Origin: Tethya wilhelma
Taxonomy: Eukaryota > Porifera > Demospongiae > Tethyida > Tethyidae
Direction: 5' to 3'
Assembly: GCA_964030475.1 (NCBI GenBank)
Contig: CAXIPT010000009.1
Coordinates: forward strand, 2,321,878-2,385,877
DNA: 64,000 nucleotides
Shown here: positions 50,331 to 61,010 of the stretch, in pieces
Layout: every line of letters starts with the position of its first letter
How positions within the stretch are numbered: the first letter of the stretch is position 1
Notes under the pieces: model-generated
The model's database searches: none
What the model was told of the DNA's origin: nothing
The model's input: only the letters and a program-made list of their open reading frames with translations
Program-made: the position numbers and the translations under genes

Positions 50331-50543
50331 ATGGATGATGCCTATTTTGACCAGTACGACTATTACAACTTTGGAGAGGAGTACAAGAAGATAGCCAGAG
50401 GCAGTGGAGGTCATGCCAAACACAAGGACAAGAAACAGAACTCAAAGTATGATCCCTCTGGAAACGTTCGCCTTGTAGTTGCCAAAATCCAGAATGCCGA
50501 GAAGAAAGTAAAGCAAGCCCGCCAACGTCTCAACAGCGTTTGA
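50331..50543 (+). CDS. NUPR1: NUPR1-like small stress-response nuclear protein
   Basis: A 70-residue protein starting at ATG 50331 (MDDAYFDQYDYYNFGEEY). It has an acidic, aromatic N-terminal half and a basic C-terminal half in which PSGNVRLVVAKIQNAEKK lines up with the conserved PGGHERKLVTKLQNSERK region of NUPR1/p8. NUPR1 proteins are small, disordered chromatin-associated stress regulators of about 80 aa. The upstream ATG-less frame and the splice acceptor at 50297 support this start. The call rests on a short motif plus size and composition. Confidence 0.75.
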   Translation: MDDAYFDQYDYYNFGEEYKKIARGSGGHAKHKDKKQNSKYDPSGNVRLVVAKIQNAEKKVKQARQRLNSV

Positions 50544-51173
50544 AAACCCGACAGCATTTTTGTTCAAGACTTCATTTCATCTGGACCAGTTGCCAAATAG
50601 AGATTGATTTTTTCCCTTTTTCTGTATCAGCTCGTGATTACCATTGCTTTTCAAATTTGGTGTAAATAAGTCATGATTATCAGCTTCAAAGAATTTTTGT
50701 GTTTATCTAGCTAATGCTACGTATGCGTTAATTGCTGTTGTGATCTTCCTTGTTGGTTGGTATTGACAAGAGACACTTACTGTCAAACTGTTCATCTATT
50801 GTTGTACTACATGTAGGTCTTAAACTTTACACTTGTGTCAACTCAACAGTGTGTTTTGTGATTGTTTTACACTTCATTGTGTAGAAGGTATTACCTCGTA
50901 TTACCCCTGGAATTCACTGACTCTAACTGTCAGTGACAGAGATAGCAGACTATATCCTGTCATCTTGTTACCACAGTGTGAGCATGCAAGCCACCTGGTA
51001 CGTGTGTGTATGTGTGGTGCAATCTTGGGGATGTGTACAAGCCACAGACACAACTTTATGGTGATCATGGTTTGTTCCTAGATTAGCCATGGTTTGTTGA
51101 ATCAAAATGATCGCCCACGGGCGCATATTTGGGAATATATGCCACTTACTACTGTACCACGTGGGCAAATTAT
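50544..51173. other. 3' flank of the NUPR1-like gene and 5' flank of FAN1
   Basis: 630 bp of noncoding sequence, T-rich near the first gene's end and with several TGTGT runs near 51000-51020. No clear core promoter or polyadenylation signal was seen. Confidence 0.4.
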
Positions 51174-52237
51174 ATGGCTGAGGCGGGGTGCACTGAAGAA
51201 GCAGGCCCAGTAAGGAAGAAATTGAAGCTTTCCATCACCAAGAAGGATAAACCAACTTGGCACGAACAGCTGGAGACTCATAACGCGCCCAGTGAGTCTG
51301 TAACACCACCAGGAGGGGAGAAATTGGAAGAAGAGGGCACCCCTACAGTTACAGCTTCATTACTACCTATCCAGCCTATTGCATCAGAGGCCTATTACTC
51401 TGCCAATTTCAAAGCCGTTCTAGAGAATGTGCTCTCTACTAGTCCAGAGAGACACGTGATTAATGAGGCATCAGCAGCAATTGTGGAAAAATTTGCCAAC
51501 CTAGCAGGTTAATTGTGGGTGTTTTGCAATGTTTACTACACACTGAGTCATGCTTACAATAGATAATGTAGTGCTTATGTAAACTCTACATACTCTGTCA
51601 TCATTTTCCCCAGAGCCTCAGCAACAGCTGTATGTGCGTCTGTTTCTAAGGAAACGACTCTGGCTCCGTGTCAGCAAGCTGAGCTACAAAGACATTGCAG
51701 ATGATCTATCTCCCATTGTTGAGGGTCTGGTGAATGCTGGGTTTCTTGTCAACGGTCAGTGACAATTGTTTTACATTGTGTGAGTGTGAATAAGAGGCTA
51801 GTCCCCAGATTATGTTTTATATACGTAGCACATTAGCGTTTATCGTTTACTAGTTTTAGACTTGTTTGGCACTAAAATGTGTATTTGCTATATTAATGCT
51901 CTCTGCTCCAATACCTGTCAGTTCTAAATGTCAAGATTTTTTTTCACTAAATTTTGTTGTGGTGTTACTCTTAAAGTGATTATGTCCTGTATTTATGTAT
52001 GAAAGTTACTTCTGATCTGTTTGTCATCCTGCACACAGAGACCCAGTTGGCTGATCCATCAGAGGTGCTAAATCTCCTTCAGCTGGGAGAATTGAAGACA
52101 CTCTGTAAGCAGCTACGATTGCCATCCTCTGTAGTAGGTAGCCAGAAGACAAAGATTATAGAGTCCTTGTTCAAACATGACAGGCAACACCAACCACTCT
52201 TTGGGACATCGCAGTTTCTCAAGGCAGTGGTTAGCAA
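51174..52237 (+). CDS. FAN1: FAN1 nuclease, first visible exons (N-terminal and SAP-region part)
   Basis: Exons 51174-51507, 51614-51754 and 52039-52237 join in phase to about 224 codons. They match the middle of FAN1: EAYYSANFKAVLENVL, then QQLYVRLFLRKRLWLRVSKLSYKDIADDL, NAGFLVN and the SAP-like LNLLQLGELKTLCKQLRLP. FAN1 is a structure-specific nuclease of interstrand crosslink repair. The start MAEAGCTEEAG is the first ATG of the frame; a ubiquitin-binding UBZ finger, present at the start of vertebrate FAN1, is not seen, so an upstream exon or loss is possible. The last exon ends in phase 2 (donor GTGAGT) and no continuing exon follows on this strand; later FAN1 exons lie on the minus strand at 54018-52590. 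Confidence 0.88.
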
Positions 52238-52378
52238 GTGAGTGAAAGAAAGGAAAACAAGCAAACAGATGCACATCATTTAGGTTGCATATATTCATAA
52301 TGCATCATCAAATTTTGCTTTGAAGTGAATTTGCAATGTTTTAGTAGGTAGCCTCGTAAACCAGGCCCTTCTCTTTCC

Positions 52379-52527
52379 NATATAGCCTAGTTCCCAGGCC
52401 ATTTTCTGATTGTGCACACTTGTGAAGAGTAACTATATCTTTATGATTCAATTTAAAACAAGCATAAAAGACCAAACAATCATTTTGTTGTTGTTATTTT
52501 TTGGGTTTTCACCATGCATGGTTTAAN
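52379..52527. other. 147-bp block bounded by single n characters (probable contig joins)
   Basis: An n occurs at 52379 and at 52527. The sequence between starts with a TAGCCTAGTTCCCAGGCC end typical of the MITE family found elsewhere here, and has no coding content. Confidence 0.7.
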
Positions 52528-52589
52528 GTTGTCAAAATCAAAGATAGCAACTATATAAGAAGAAAATTATGGCAAACATTTCTTCTCAC

Positions 52590-53592
52590 CTCTGTTGTAG
52601 CTTCTCTCATCCATTTCAGTCGCTCGTCAATCAACTCTTTCCTATTCTTGTAAAACTCGTCGCTTCTCAAATCAAGTGGAGAACCCTAGTAATCATTTTC
52701 AAACATACCAACATCATAATATTGTCACAGCAACAAATCCAAGCAACCATTACATTCATAGCCTTGTTCCCAGGCTCCCTCCCTGACTATTACATGCTGA
52801 AAAATAGGAAGAGATGATTTTTTGCACATGCCCGTAGTATTCATTGGGAGAGAGCCTGGGAAAGAGGAGATGCATTTGCACAAGCCAATTTAGTAAATTT
52901 TGGATCTCTCATACCTGATATTTGGTTCTGAACACATCCGGCACACCAGGTGCAAAGATCACGTCCCACATGAGTAGAGAGAACATGGCAGTGAAACTGG
53001 AGGCCTCAGCATGAAGAGCACACGGCCACTTCTCCTCTTGATGGTAGTGATAAATGGCGTACGTTTCAACTCTTACAAGAGCGTGTGAGTTGCGTCTCTC
53101 AAGACGAGTCGAAACTGAATCTACAGAGTCTGTTTCTGGATCATTTGTTTCGTCAGATGCTGAAGATGGTGGTGGTGCTACTTTAGCTAAAAATACTGAT
53201 TTGTTGTCAGAGTGAAGTTGGGTGCCAGTGATAGAAACTTCTGGTGCTGGGATTAAGTCCATTTCAGGAAAATCGGTTAGATTGTAGGGGCAGGGTGAAG
53301 AGGGGAAGGTTGAATCGACAGAGCTGTTAGTTTTTGAGGAATTCTTTGATTTTTTCTTTGACTGTTTCTTTGAAGAGTTGAGAGTCCAAGATTGGCACAG
53401 TCTGCGAGCACGTTGCAGTAGAAGTAGTTTTCTTGCAACTCGAACGAAAGGGTCATCCAACCCTTTCTTGATCGTATGAAGACACTGAGTATGTAGGAAT
53501 AAGATTAAAAAATTCAGTCTTATCTCATTGCAGAAATTCTATTCTTTAGTTTATTGCTGTGTAATGCAAGAATAAGAATTCTTTGCTTTGCA

Positions 53593-53644
<52 letters not shown>

Positions 53645-54018
53645 CAGATAGACATACATACACAAGTACCTTCTCCTTCATTTTAAGATGATAATCATAA
53701 TTCAGTGTGAGTCTGTCCCACCATTTTCCTCGTGACCCTCTACAGTAGACATCTTGAGAGAGGAGCAGCTCCAAAACCTCGTTGGCTTCTGAGTGCTTCC
53801 CTTTCTTGTCAAAATGCTCGACAGAGTTTGAGAGGAGACGAGCGTAAACCCAACCAGTGGTGAAAGGAAGAAGATAAGGACAGCTCTTCATTCTCGGCTG
53901 TTTCAGCTCCTTCTCGAACGTTTCTTTAGCTCTCTTGACAACCATATTGAAAGCACCACTGTCATTCTCCTCCACAGCTTGAGAGAGAGACTGGCTCTCT
54001 TTAGTGGCCAGATAGTAA
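52590..54018 (-). CDS. FAN1: FAN1 nuclease, middle exons on the opposite strand
   Basis: Minus-strand exons 54018-53670, 53484-52915 and 52685-52590 join in phase to about 338 residues. They match FAN1 in order: YYLATKES...FTTGWVYARLLSNSVEHF, LELLLSQDVYCRGSRGKWWDRLTLN (the TPR-like region, strongly conserved SRG-WWDRL), then KKGLDDPFVRVARK, VSITGTQL, HAEASSFTAMFSLLMWDVIF and PDVFR, and finally SPLDLRSDEFY with KELIDERL. The VRR-NUC catalytic exon that should come next is missing, cut off at the n at 52527. The first of these exons starts in the phase that the plus-strand FAN1 part ends in. Together with the flanking n characters this suggests the block is inverted in the assembly. Confidence 0.88.
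52759..52867. mobile_element. MITE fragment, TAGCCTTGTTCCCAGGCT family
   Basis: The left end TAGCCTTGTTCCCAGGCTCC faces a right end GAGAGAGCCTGGGAAAGAGG, an inverted-repeat pair like those at 54052-54184 and 59731-59993 but with a degraded right terminus. No target-site duplication is visible. Confidence 0.6.
53591..53640. repeat. Compound CA/GA microsatellite in a FAN1 intron
   Basis: About 20 bp of CA followed by about 26 bp of GA. Confidence 0.85.
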
Positions 54019-54051
54019 CTATGGAAACACAACATGTATGTACATGAACAC

Positions 54052-54184
54052 TAGCCTTGTTCTCAGGCTCCTCCTTGTGTATATATTTTCTTTTCTTCAA
54101 TTATTATTTTCACCTATATTTTAATTCTTCTTATTATTTTCAAAGAAAATATACGCGAGGAGGTGGAGCCCGGGAACAAGGCTA
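54052..54184. mobile_element. 133-bp MITE with 9-bp target-site duplication
   Basis: Begins TAGCCTTGTTCTCAGGCTCC and ends with the near-complement GGAGCCCGGGAACAAGGCTA; the rest folds as a long imperfect hairpin. The flanks carry the same nine bases, CATGAACAC, at 54043-54051 and 54185-54193. A 9-bp duplication suggests mobilisation by a Mutator-like transposase. Confidence 0.85.
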
Positions 54185-54193
54185 CATGAACAC

Positions 54194-54570
54194 ATTGTTG
54201 TATTAGGATGAATTATGTGGAGATATGTAATACCATCGAGTGTGTGAAACTTGTGATGATAATGCATGAGCATTTTATGGTATGGAGAATGTATGAAACC
54301 AACACAGTACGTATAATTATAGCACAATGTCAATATTAATTAATGTGTGTATACCTATACTCTTTAATAATGACAAGATATACTAGTACTCTAAACTATA
54401 GAAATGAAAGCACCGATGGTGCACAAGCCTTGGCACACTCATTGACAACTAGCTAGTGCACTTGTATGCATATTATGCTGTGTAAAAGAGTGTATCATAG
54501 CTACATGTATGAGTACTATGAGTCAATGTATTAGAAAATAATCACCTTTAGGCACACAGTGACACTGCCC
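54194..54570. other. Noncoding stretch, no feature seen
   Basis: AT-rich intergenic sequence between two inverted-repeat elements; no open frame, RNA or repeat that I can support. Confidence 0.4.
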
Positions 54571-54730
54571 GTACCCGGGCAAAAATTGTCCCGTTATAAC
54601 GCGTTTCTAATGAATCCAGAGGGTAAGGGTCGTCATTTAAAATGAGAGCGTTAAAAATCAATCACGCATTATAAACGCAATACTAACGCATTAGAAACGC
54701 GTTATAACGGGACAATTTTTGCCCGGGTAC
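54571..54730. mobile_element. 160-bp element with perfect 42-bp terminal inverted repeats
   Basis: Bases 54571-54612 (starting GTACCCGGGCAAAAATTGTC) are the exact reverse complement of 54689-54730. The 76-bp centre is noncoding. It looks like a recently active non-autonomous inverted-repeat element; I could not define a target-site duplication. Confidence 0.8.
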
Positions 54731-54890
54731 AGCCACCACCACATCTCTGTGATGAAGCAGCAGGCCAACTAGCATGCATGCATAAATAAACACGCATGTG
54801 TACAAAAGACCATTAGTACTGAGACTTATACAACAAGTCCCAGCTCAGTATGCCTGATCTGTGTCAGCGGCCTAGCACTGATGATCAATC

Positions 54891-55545
54891 ATGAACCCAA
54901 GAACCTTTTCTCATTAAAACTACTGGAGAACCCAAGAACCTTTTCTCATTAAAACTACTGGAGAACCTAAGAACCTTTCCCAATATAACTATACTAAAGA
55001 AACCAAGAACCTTTCCCACTAAAACTAGTGGAGAACCCAAGAACCTTTCCTACTAAAACTAGTGGAGAACCCAAGAACCTTTCCCACTAAAACTAGTGGA
55101 GAACCCAAGAACCTTTTCCCATTAAAACTAGTGGAGAACTCAAGAAGCTTTTCTCATTAAAACTACTGGAGAACCCAAGAAGCTTTTCTCATTAAAACTA
55201 CTGGAGAACCTAAGAACCTTTCCCAATACGAAACCAAGAACCTTTCCCACTAAAACTCAGAGTGGAGAACCCAAGAACCTTTCCTACTAAAACTAGTGGA
55301 GAACCCAAGAACCTTTCCCACTAAAACTAGTGGAGAACCCAAGAACCTTTTCTCATTAAAACTACTGGAGAACCCAAGAACCTTTTCTCATTAAAACTAC
55401 TGGAGAACCCAAGAACCTTTCCCACTAAAAGTAGTGGAGAACCCAAGAACCTTTCCCACTAAAACTAGTGGAGAACTTAAGAACCTTTCCCATTATAACT
55501 ATACTGGAGAACCCAAGAACCTTTTCCCACTAAAACTAGTGGAGA
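54891..55545. repeat. 34-36 bp minisatellite (about 19 copies)
   Basis: A unit around GGAGAACCCAAGAACCTTT followed by CCCACTAAAACTAGT repeats in tandem, with two main variants (CCCACT...CTAGTGG and TCTCATT...CTACTGG) in alternating blocks. The array runs into the n at 55546, so its length may be collapsed. Units are not a multiple of three and contain stops, so it is not coding. Confidence 0.9.
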
Positions 55546-55546
55546 N
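55546..55546. other. Single n at the end of the minisatellite (probable contig join)
   Basis: Sequence changes abruptly from minisatellite to unique sequence at this n. The FAN1-containing block to its left appears reversed relative to FAN1's first exons. Confidence 0.65.
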
Positions 55547-55653
55547 TTTAGTGATGTTTAATACTGTCAAAATTAATTATTTCCAATCCAAAAACTAGAA
55601 TCAGATAGTGGTAATTCAGATAGAATGTAAATTTGTATATATCTGCATTGCAG

Positions 55654-58600
55654 CTCAACAAAGTTGCAGTAGTGGTGAATTTCCAGACTTTCGATCAGGC
55701 TCTAGATCTTTTGGTGATAATGGTGGTGGAAGAATATCAATAGAGACTCAAGTTATACTTCCAGGCTATGAACTAACTTGTGATGGAAATGTGACAGAAT
55801 GGACTGTGGATCTTTCTAGAAGAGGGCAGTATGAAGTGGAACTGCAAGTTTGGAGAGAATCACCGGGCAGTAATTGCTACAGTCTGGTTGGTTCAAACCT
55901 GCTGTCCACCTCTGTTTCAAGCTCAAGTGGGACTATTGTAACCCTAACTCCTTCACCAGCATCACAAATTGCAGTCCAACCAAATGATGTGGTGGGATTC
56001 TCAGTTATGAATGCTCCTACTGATAATTCACAAGGTGTAAACTTACATCCAAATTCTGATGATGTACAGATGATCCTTGCAACCAGTGCAACTCAAGTGA
56101 ATGCAATGAGATTCTGTACTATGTCAATAACATCAACAAAACCTCCAGTAATATCAGTAGTAGTTGGTAAGGAATAATATTATACTATAGGCCAGTGTGT
56201 ATTTATCTTGATCATGATTCTTTCTTGACTTGACACTGAACTAGTTACACTATTTCAATTCCCTCTCTTCTCCCACAGAAACACTGCTACCTCCTGTCTT
56301 AATGAGCATGGCTCCCTCTACCACCATCAGAGAGATGGCTGAAACGAGTAGTATTGCAGCTTCTACCACCTCAGCAATGGCCATGCCATCTAGCCAAGAC
56401 CAGCGACAAACTTCAAATCCACTTAGCACAGCAACTTCAAGCTCACCGGTACAAGTTATAGCCTCACCATCCTTGACTACTACAACAGCAGCTAGTAGCG
56501 TGAATGATAGTGCTGGCACAGAGTCTACCCAGGCGACACTGATGGAACCTGAACAAACTACCACTCAGACTAGTACTGCATTATTTGTCCCAGCTACATC
56601 AACAAGTAATAAAGGAATTGTCCCAGCCACATCATCGAGTGTGGTGACTGCAGTCAACACTGCGGCACCTCAAGGATCCTCCTCTTCAGTTGCCACTCCA
56701 ATTATAGTGGTACTGGTCCTACTGTGTTTGGTCATCATTGTTCTAGCCATTGTTGTTGGACTGGTGATTGGAGTAAGAAAAAGGAAGTCAAAAGATAGCA
56801 GCTTAAACCTAACCAATCCTAACTATGGCAAGAGTGGTAAGAGCTAGTTGTAAAAATGATACAATGTCGTGTTTTTTCCTCATTCCATGACATCATGATA
56901 TATATGCTTGCTTGAGAGAGAGAGCCTGGGAGTTGTACAGCTTGTGTGTATTGCTGATGATCACTGTTATTCATGAATATTGCAGCATGTGTGTTAATTA
57001 CAGGTAATACCGTATGAGATTATAAATTAGTATGAATTCACAGACACAACAATACACACATGCACGTATACATCTACAATATAGGCACCAAGTTGAATAT
57101 CACATCATTCTCGTCTGTGAAAGCCAACCACGGTGCTATCTACGAAGACCCTGACAACATGTCACATGACTATGCCTACGTTGAATCAGGACATTTCAAA
57201 CACAGCGTACAAACTGAAACCAAACTAAGCCCTTATTCACACAGTGGGCCGACTCACGATCAGATTAAATCAAAAACAAACAAAGATGATTCACATGATT
57301 GCAATGAACTGGAGGAAATGGAAAGGAATGGAGCATGTGAGTACGAGGAACCAGAAAGCTATCGCCGGCATACTCTGGAGTTGTCAGATTCGCCAGTCGG
57401 AGAAGAGGACGTAGAATTGATTTATGAGGATCCAGTCGACTGTGATCCTGACTACGTGAGTATTTTGTATCAATTTTGTCAGTTATGCATACCTACAACA
57501 TTTCAATTACACATGCATGATCGACTGCTTTATGGACAATTACACACACACACACAAAGATGGAAAATGCCGAAATATTTGATTCAGCTGGAACTTTTGT
57601 ACCAACAGGAGTAAGTGTGTTCATGTGCATGTGATGCTACTGCCATGTATATACAATGAATGAATGAATGTATAATCATAAATATAATTATTGTTTCTTT
57701 TCTTACAGAAACAACACAGGCAGCTGGTGGATGGTCACTATGACATTGGAGATACCAGGGAACATGTATGTGGGAGGAAGGATCTTTAATTCTCAATGAT
57801 GTCCCATCACATAGTAAACTATGCAATACTCTCACTGCATGAGGTGTGGAGTATCAGGTTCCCTTTGCAATTTAGTTGTTTTGTCAACATGAGATGAAAT
57901 ACTAAAGCTTAAAATAATTGGTCAAATTTCTAAGTGCACAATTCAGGCATTCCCAGCCAGGTATTAGCTAGCCTACATGTGCAAACTTAAGTTTCCCTAT
58001 ATGCATGCGCACCCAACGATACTTTGGTCTAGAGATCGAACTCAGACAGTGAATTTGGTTAAGATGGGATATTGCCAGTATAGCATAATTATGTGGACCA
58101 GCGTGATGATGCAATTAATGACCTTTATACGACCTTCAACTTAATTGCATATAAAGTGTTTGCACCAACCAGAGTCTCCATCAGTCAGTAGTAGATACCT
58201 TAAGTTGTAAATTGCCTGTCATTTATCAACTATCTTTAGAACTTCCCATCCTTTATGAAACTAACTGTTGGTGTAGGTTTATCAACTATCTTTTGACAGT
58301 TTTGAGCTTCCCATGCATCCTTTATGAAACTAACTTTTGGTGTAGGTTTCAACTATCTTTTGAGGTTATATAATTGTTAGGAATTTAACTGTTGGTGTAG
58401 ATACAAGTCTATGGACAGCAATGTACTGGCATACATTACTATTCCATTCATTATATTGTACCCCAAGTAAAAGGTTCTTGCAGGCTACAGAAATATGATC
58501 ATTCATGCACAATAGTTCATACGTAGCTAATCACCTCAAGTTACATAGAATCCACTTACTTCCAGCATATCACTTTACAACATTACTACTTTTACAAAAG

Positions 58601-60755
58601 CAGTATTTAATCTTATGAGCCCACTTCATTTAAAATTATTGAGATTTTATGACATTGTCAAATTGTTTCGTGTTTATAATATGAAACCGCTAATTCAAGG
58701 ATTTTACCCATTATGGTGCATGTGTGTAGGTGTACAATAAGACTTCATTCTTTGTGGAAGATGATGACTACTGGGCTCCAGCTGACACCACCTCAGCCCT
58801 CTATGACCAGCTGGCTGAGAAGAAATACAGAGAAATACCACGAGATCAAATAAAGTATGCCTAACTTAGGCTAAAAACAACATTTGTCAATACATGTATA
58901 ATTGTAAATAATGGTCATTGTCAACCGACTTGCTATAGGTAGCTTTTATGGATCATGGGATCACTCATGCATGCAGTTTGTTTGTTTTTGCGTTGTAAAA
59001 AATACATGTATAGCTAGTCATCAGGTTTCTACCCATGCTTGGGTGATAGCTATGTAGCTGGTTTCTAACATGACTGCACATACCATCTCTAGAACTCATG
59101 AAGAACTTGGAAATGGTCAATTTGGTGAAGTTTTCAAAGGCACTTGGTCTGTTTCTCGTGCTAAATTGAACGTGGCTGTGAAAATGTTGAGAGCACAATC
59201 GTCAGAAGAAGACACAGTGAAGTTCCTCCAAGAAGCTGCCATCATGGGACAGTTCACTCACAAGAACATTGTCAAGTTGTATGGAGTAGTGACAGTGGGA
59301 CAACCAGTGAGTGCATGGAAAGTCCCTGATATATATATATATCATAGCCATCAATGTTTGCTATACTAATACGCAGGTCAACTGTAAATTTCACCATTTG
59401 TGTGTGGTATTAATTTTTTCCTGGCTTATTTCTTCTTCCAGGTAATGATATGTCTAGAGATACTCAAGAATGGAGACTTGAGACAGTACCTCATCAACAT
59501 TGAGAGGTAGTTATGCACATAAAACTTGTCATGTGTACAAAACACATGTACTACTACATACTAAGGGAGTGGGGGGGGGGGGGGTTTACTACAGTTTGTA
59601 TTGTCTCCTACCCACAACTTAATTCCAAGAAGGAAAAGTTTATGATAGTTTTTGTTTCCTACTAGGAATTGCATGTTAACCTTGTCTAGTATGCTTCAGG
59701 CAAATTGAACAATCACATGAATAAAAGACATAGCCTTGTTCCCAGGCTCTCTCCCAGTGAATATTTATGCACGCGTGCGCGCAACATTAGAAGGGAGAGA
59801 GCCTGGTACATGAAATCATGTGAATGACGTTGCCCATAGAGAGACCGTAGAGAGAGTCTGTATGGTTTCTCTACTACAGCATACTAATTTTTCCGCACGC
59901 TATGTCAGTCACGTGATTTCGCGTACCAGGCTCTCTCCCTTTCTATTTTTCAGCGTGTATTATTCACAGGGAGAGAGCCTGGGAACGAGGCTATAAAAGA
60001 CATGTCTTTGTCATTACAGTGAAGTTAGTGAACTCTCCCAAAAACATGAATAGTACATAACAAAATGGTATTGCTATTCACTGCTCCTGCTTGCCACACA
60101 CTATGCTTGTCTTGACAGGTCTAGTGATATTCTACAGCATCGGTTCCTCAAGTTTGCCAGAGACATTGCAGCTGGGATGGCTTATCTCTCCTCCAAATCT
60201 TTCATCCATCGTGACCTGGCTGCTAGGAACATCCTTCTCAATGACACACTCACATGCAAGGTATGCGACATAGAGCTGTGTATGTACATGTGTAGCTTCA
60301 TTCCAGGGTATGAGCTTCAACATACTAGCTGCTTCTCTAGCCGACAGGTTCACCTACACATGCACTACCTATCTCTGCAGATTGGTGACTTTGGGATGGC
60401 TCGTGACCTAATGGATGACACCTACTACACGCCTGGAAAGGGAGGGAAAATACCAGTGAAATGGACTGCCCCTGAGGTAATTAAATCTGCTATGTCCTTG
60501 TCATTCCAAAGTCACAAGTTATTGATGCTGTGCTATGTGTTGTACATAATAATAGGCGCTGTTCTTCAAGAAGTACTCCACTGACAGTGACGTGTGGAGC
60601 TATGGAATGGTGCTCTTTGAGATCTGGTCTGTTGGGAGGAAGCCATTCTCAGAGTTCTCTGTCAAAGAAGTGATGAAGAAAATTCAAAAAAACTTTTGTC
60701 AACCTCCACCCCCTGGGTGTCCTCGACCTTTGTACCAACTCATGGTGAACTGCTG
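55654..60755 (+). CDS. Receptor tyrosine kinase with mucin-like stalk (both ends missing)
   Basis: Eleven exons in consistent phase: 55654-56166, 56279-56836, 57085-57455, 57560-57610, 57709-57765, 58730-58854, 59093-59306, 59442-59506, 60119-60260, 60381-60476, 60556-60755; about 797 codons. The first encodes an ectodomain I do not recognise (four Cys, [13 protein letters not shown]). The second is Ser/Thr-rich, mucin-like, then one membrane helix ([20 protein letters not shown]) and RKRK. The cytoplasmic linker is rich in Tyr motifs (IYEDPDN, YAYVE, CEYEEPE, IYEDPVD). The kinase shows [33 protein letters not shown], tandem Tyr in DDTYYTPG, and KWTAPE, a canonical active tyrosine kinase. The signal-peptide exon and the last kinase exon are not found; n characters lie at 55546 and 60804. 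Confidence 0.87.
58218..58375. repeat. Tandem repeat of about 70 bp in a receptor kinase intron
   Basis: Roughly two and a half imperfect copies of a unit containing TATCAACTATCTTT, CCTTTATGAAACTAACT and GTTGGTGTAGGTTT. Confidence 0.75.
59731..59993. mobile_element. 263-bp MITE with 9-bp target-site duplication
   Basis: Starts TAGCCTTGTTCCCAGGCTCT and ends with the complement GAGCCTGGGAACGAGGCTA. Flanked by TAAAAGACA at 59722-59730 and 59994-60002. Inside lies a second inverted pair (GAGAGAGCCTGGTAC near 59800 and GTACCAGGCTCTCTC near 59935), suggesting a nested or composite structure. Inserted in an intron of the receptor kinase gene. Confidence 0.88.
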
Positions 60756-60803
60756 GTGAGGGTTTGTTCTATTTTTGCATCAAACAGCAATGGATTACTT
60801 ACC

Positions 60804-60804
60804 N
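60804..60804. other. Single n (probable contig join) after the receptor kinase
   Basis: The n lies just after the last visible kinase exon and before a long GT repeat. The final kinase exon should be here and is not. Confidence 0.65.
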
Positions 60805-60837
60805 AGAGTCAAATAAGTCAGCGTTTGCCATCTTTGT

Positions 60838-60849
60838 ATGTGTGTGTGT

Positions 60850-60886
<37 letters not shown>

Positions 60887-60898
60887 TGTGTGTGTGTG

Positions 60899-60935
<37 letters not shown>

Positions 60936-60955
60936 ATGTGTGTGTGTGCATGTGG
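60838..60955. repeat. Long GT microsatellite
   Basis: About 118 bp of GT with a few TATG, TTTG and CATG interruptions, next to the n at 60804. Confidence 0.85.
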
Positions 60956-61010
60956 GATGGACTATACATGATTGTCAGCAATAATAAAATTGATAGACAT
61001 GCACACTCAC

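Noticed and set aside
54891..55545. Minisatellite considered as a CRISPR-like array or coding repeat
   Set aside because: Units are contiguous without unique spacers, vary by substitution, contain stops, and this is an animal genome.
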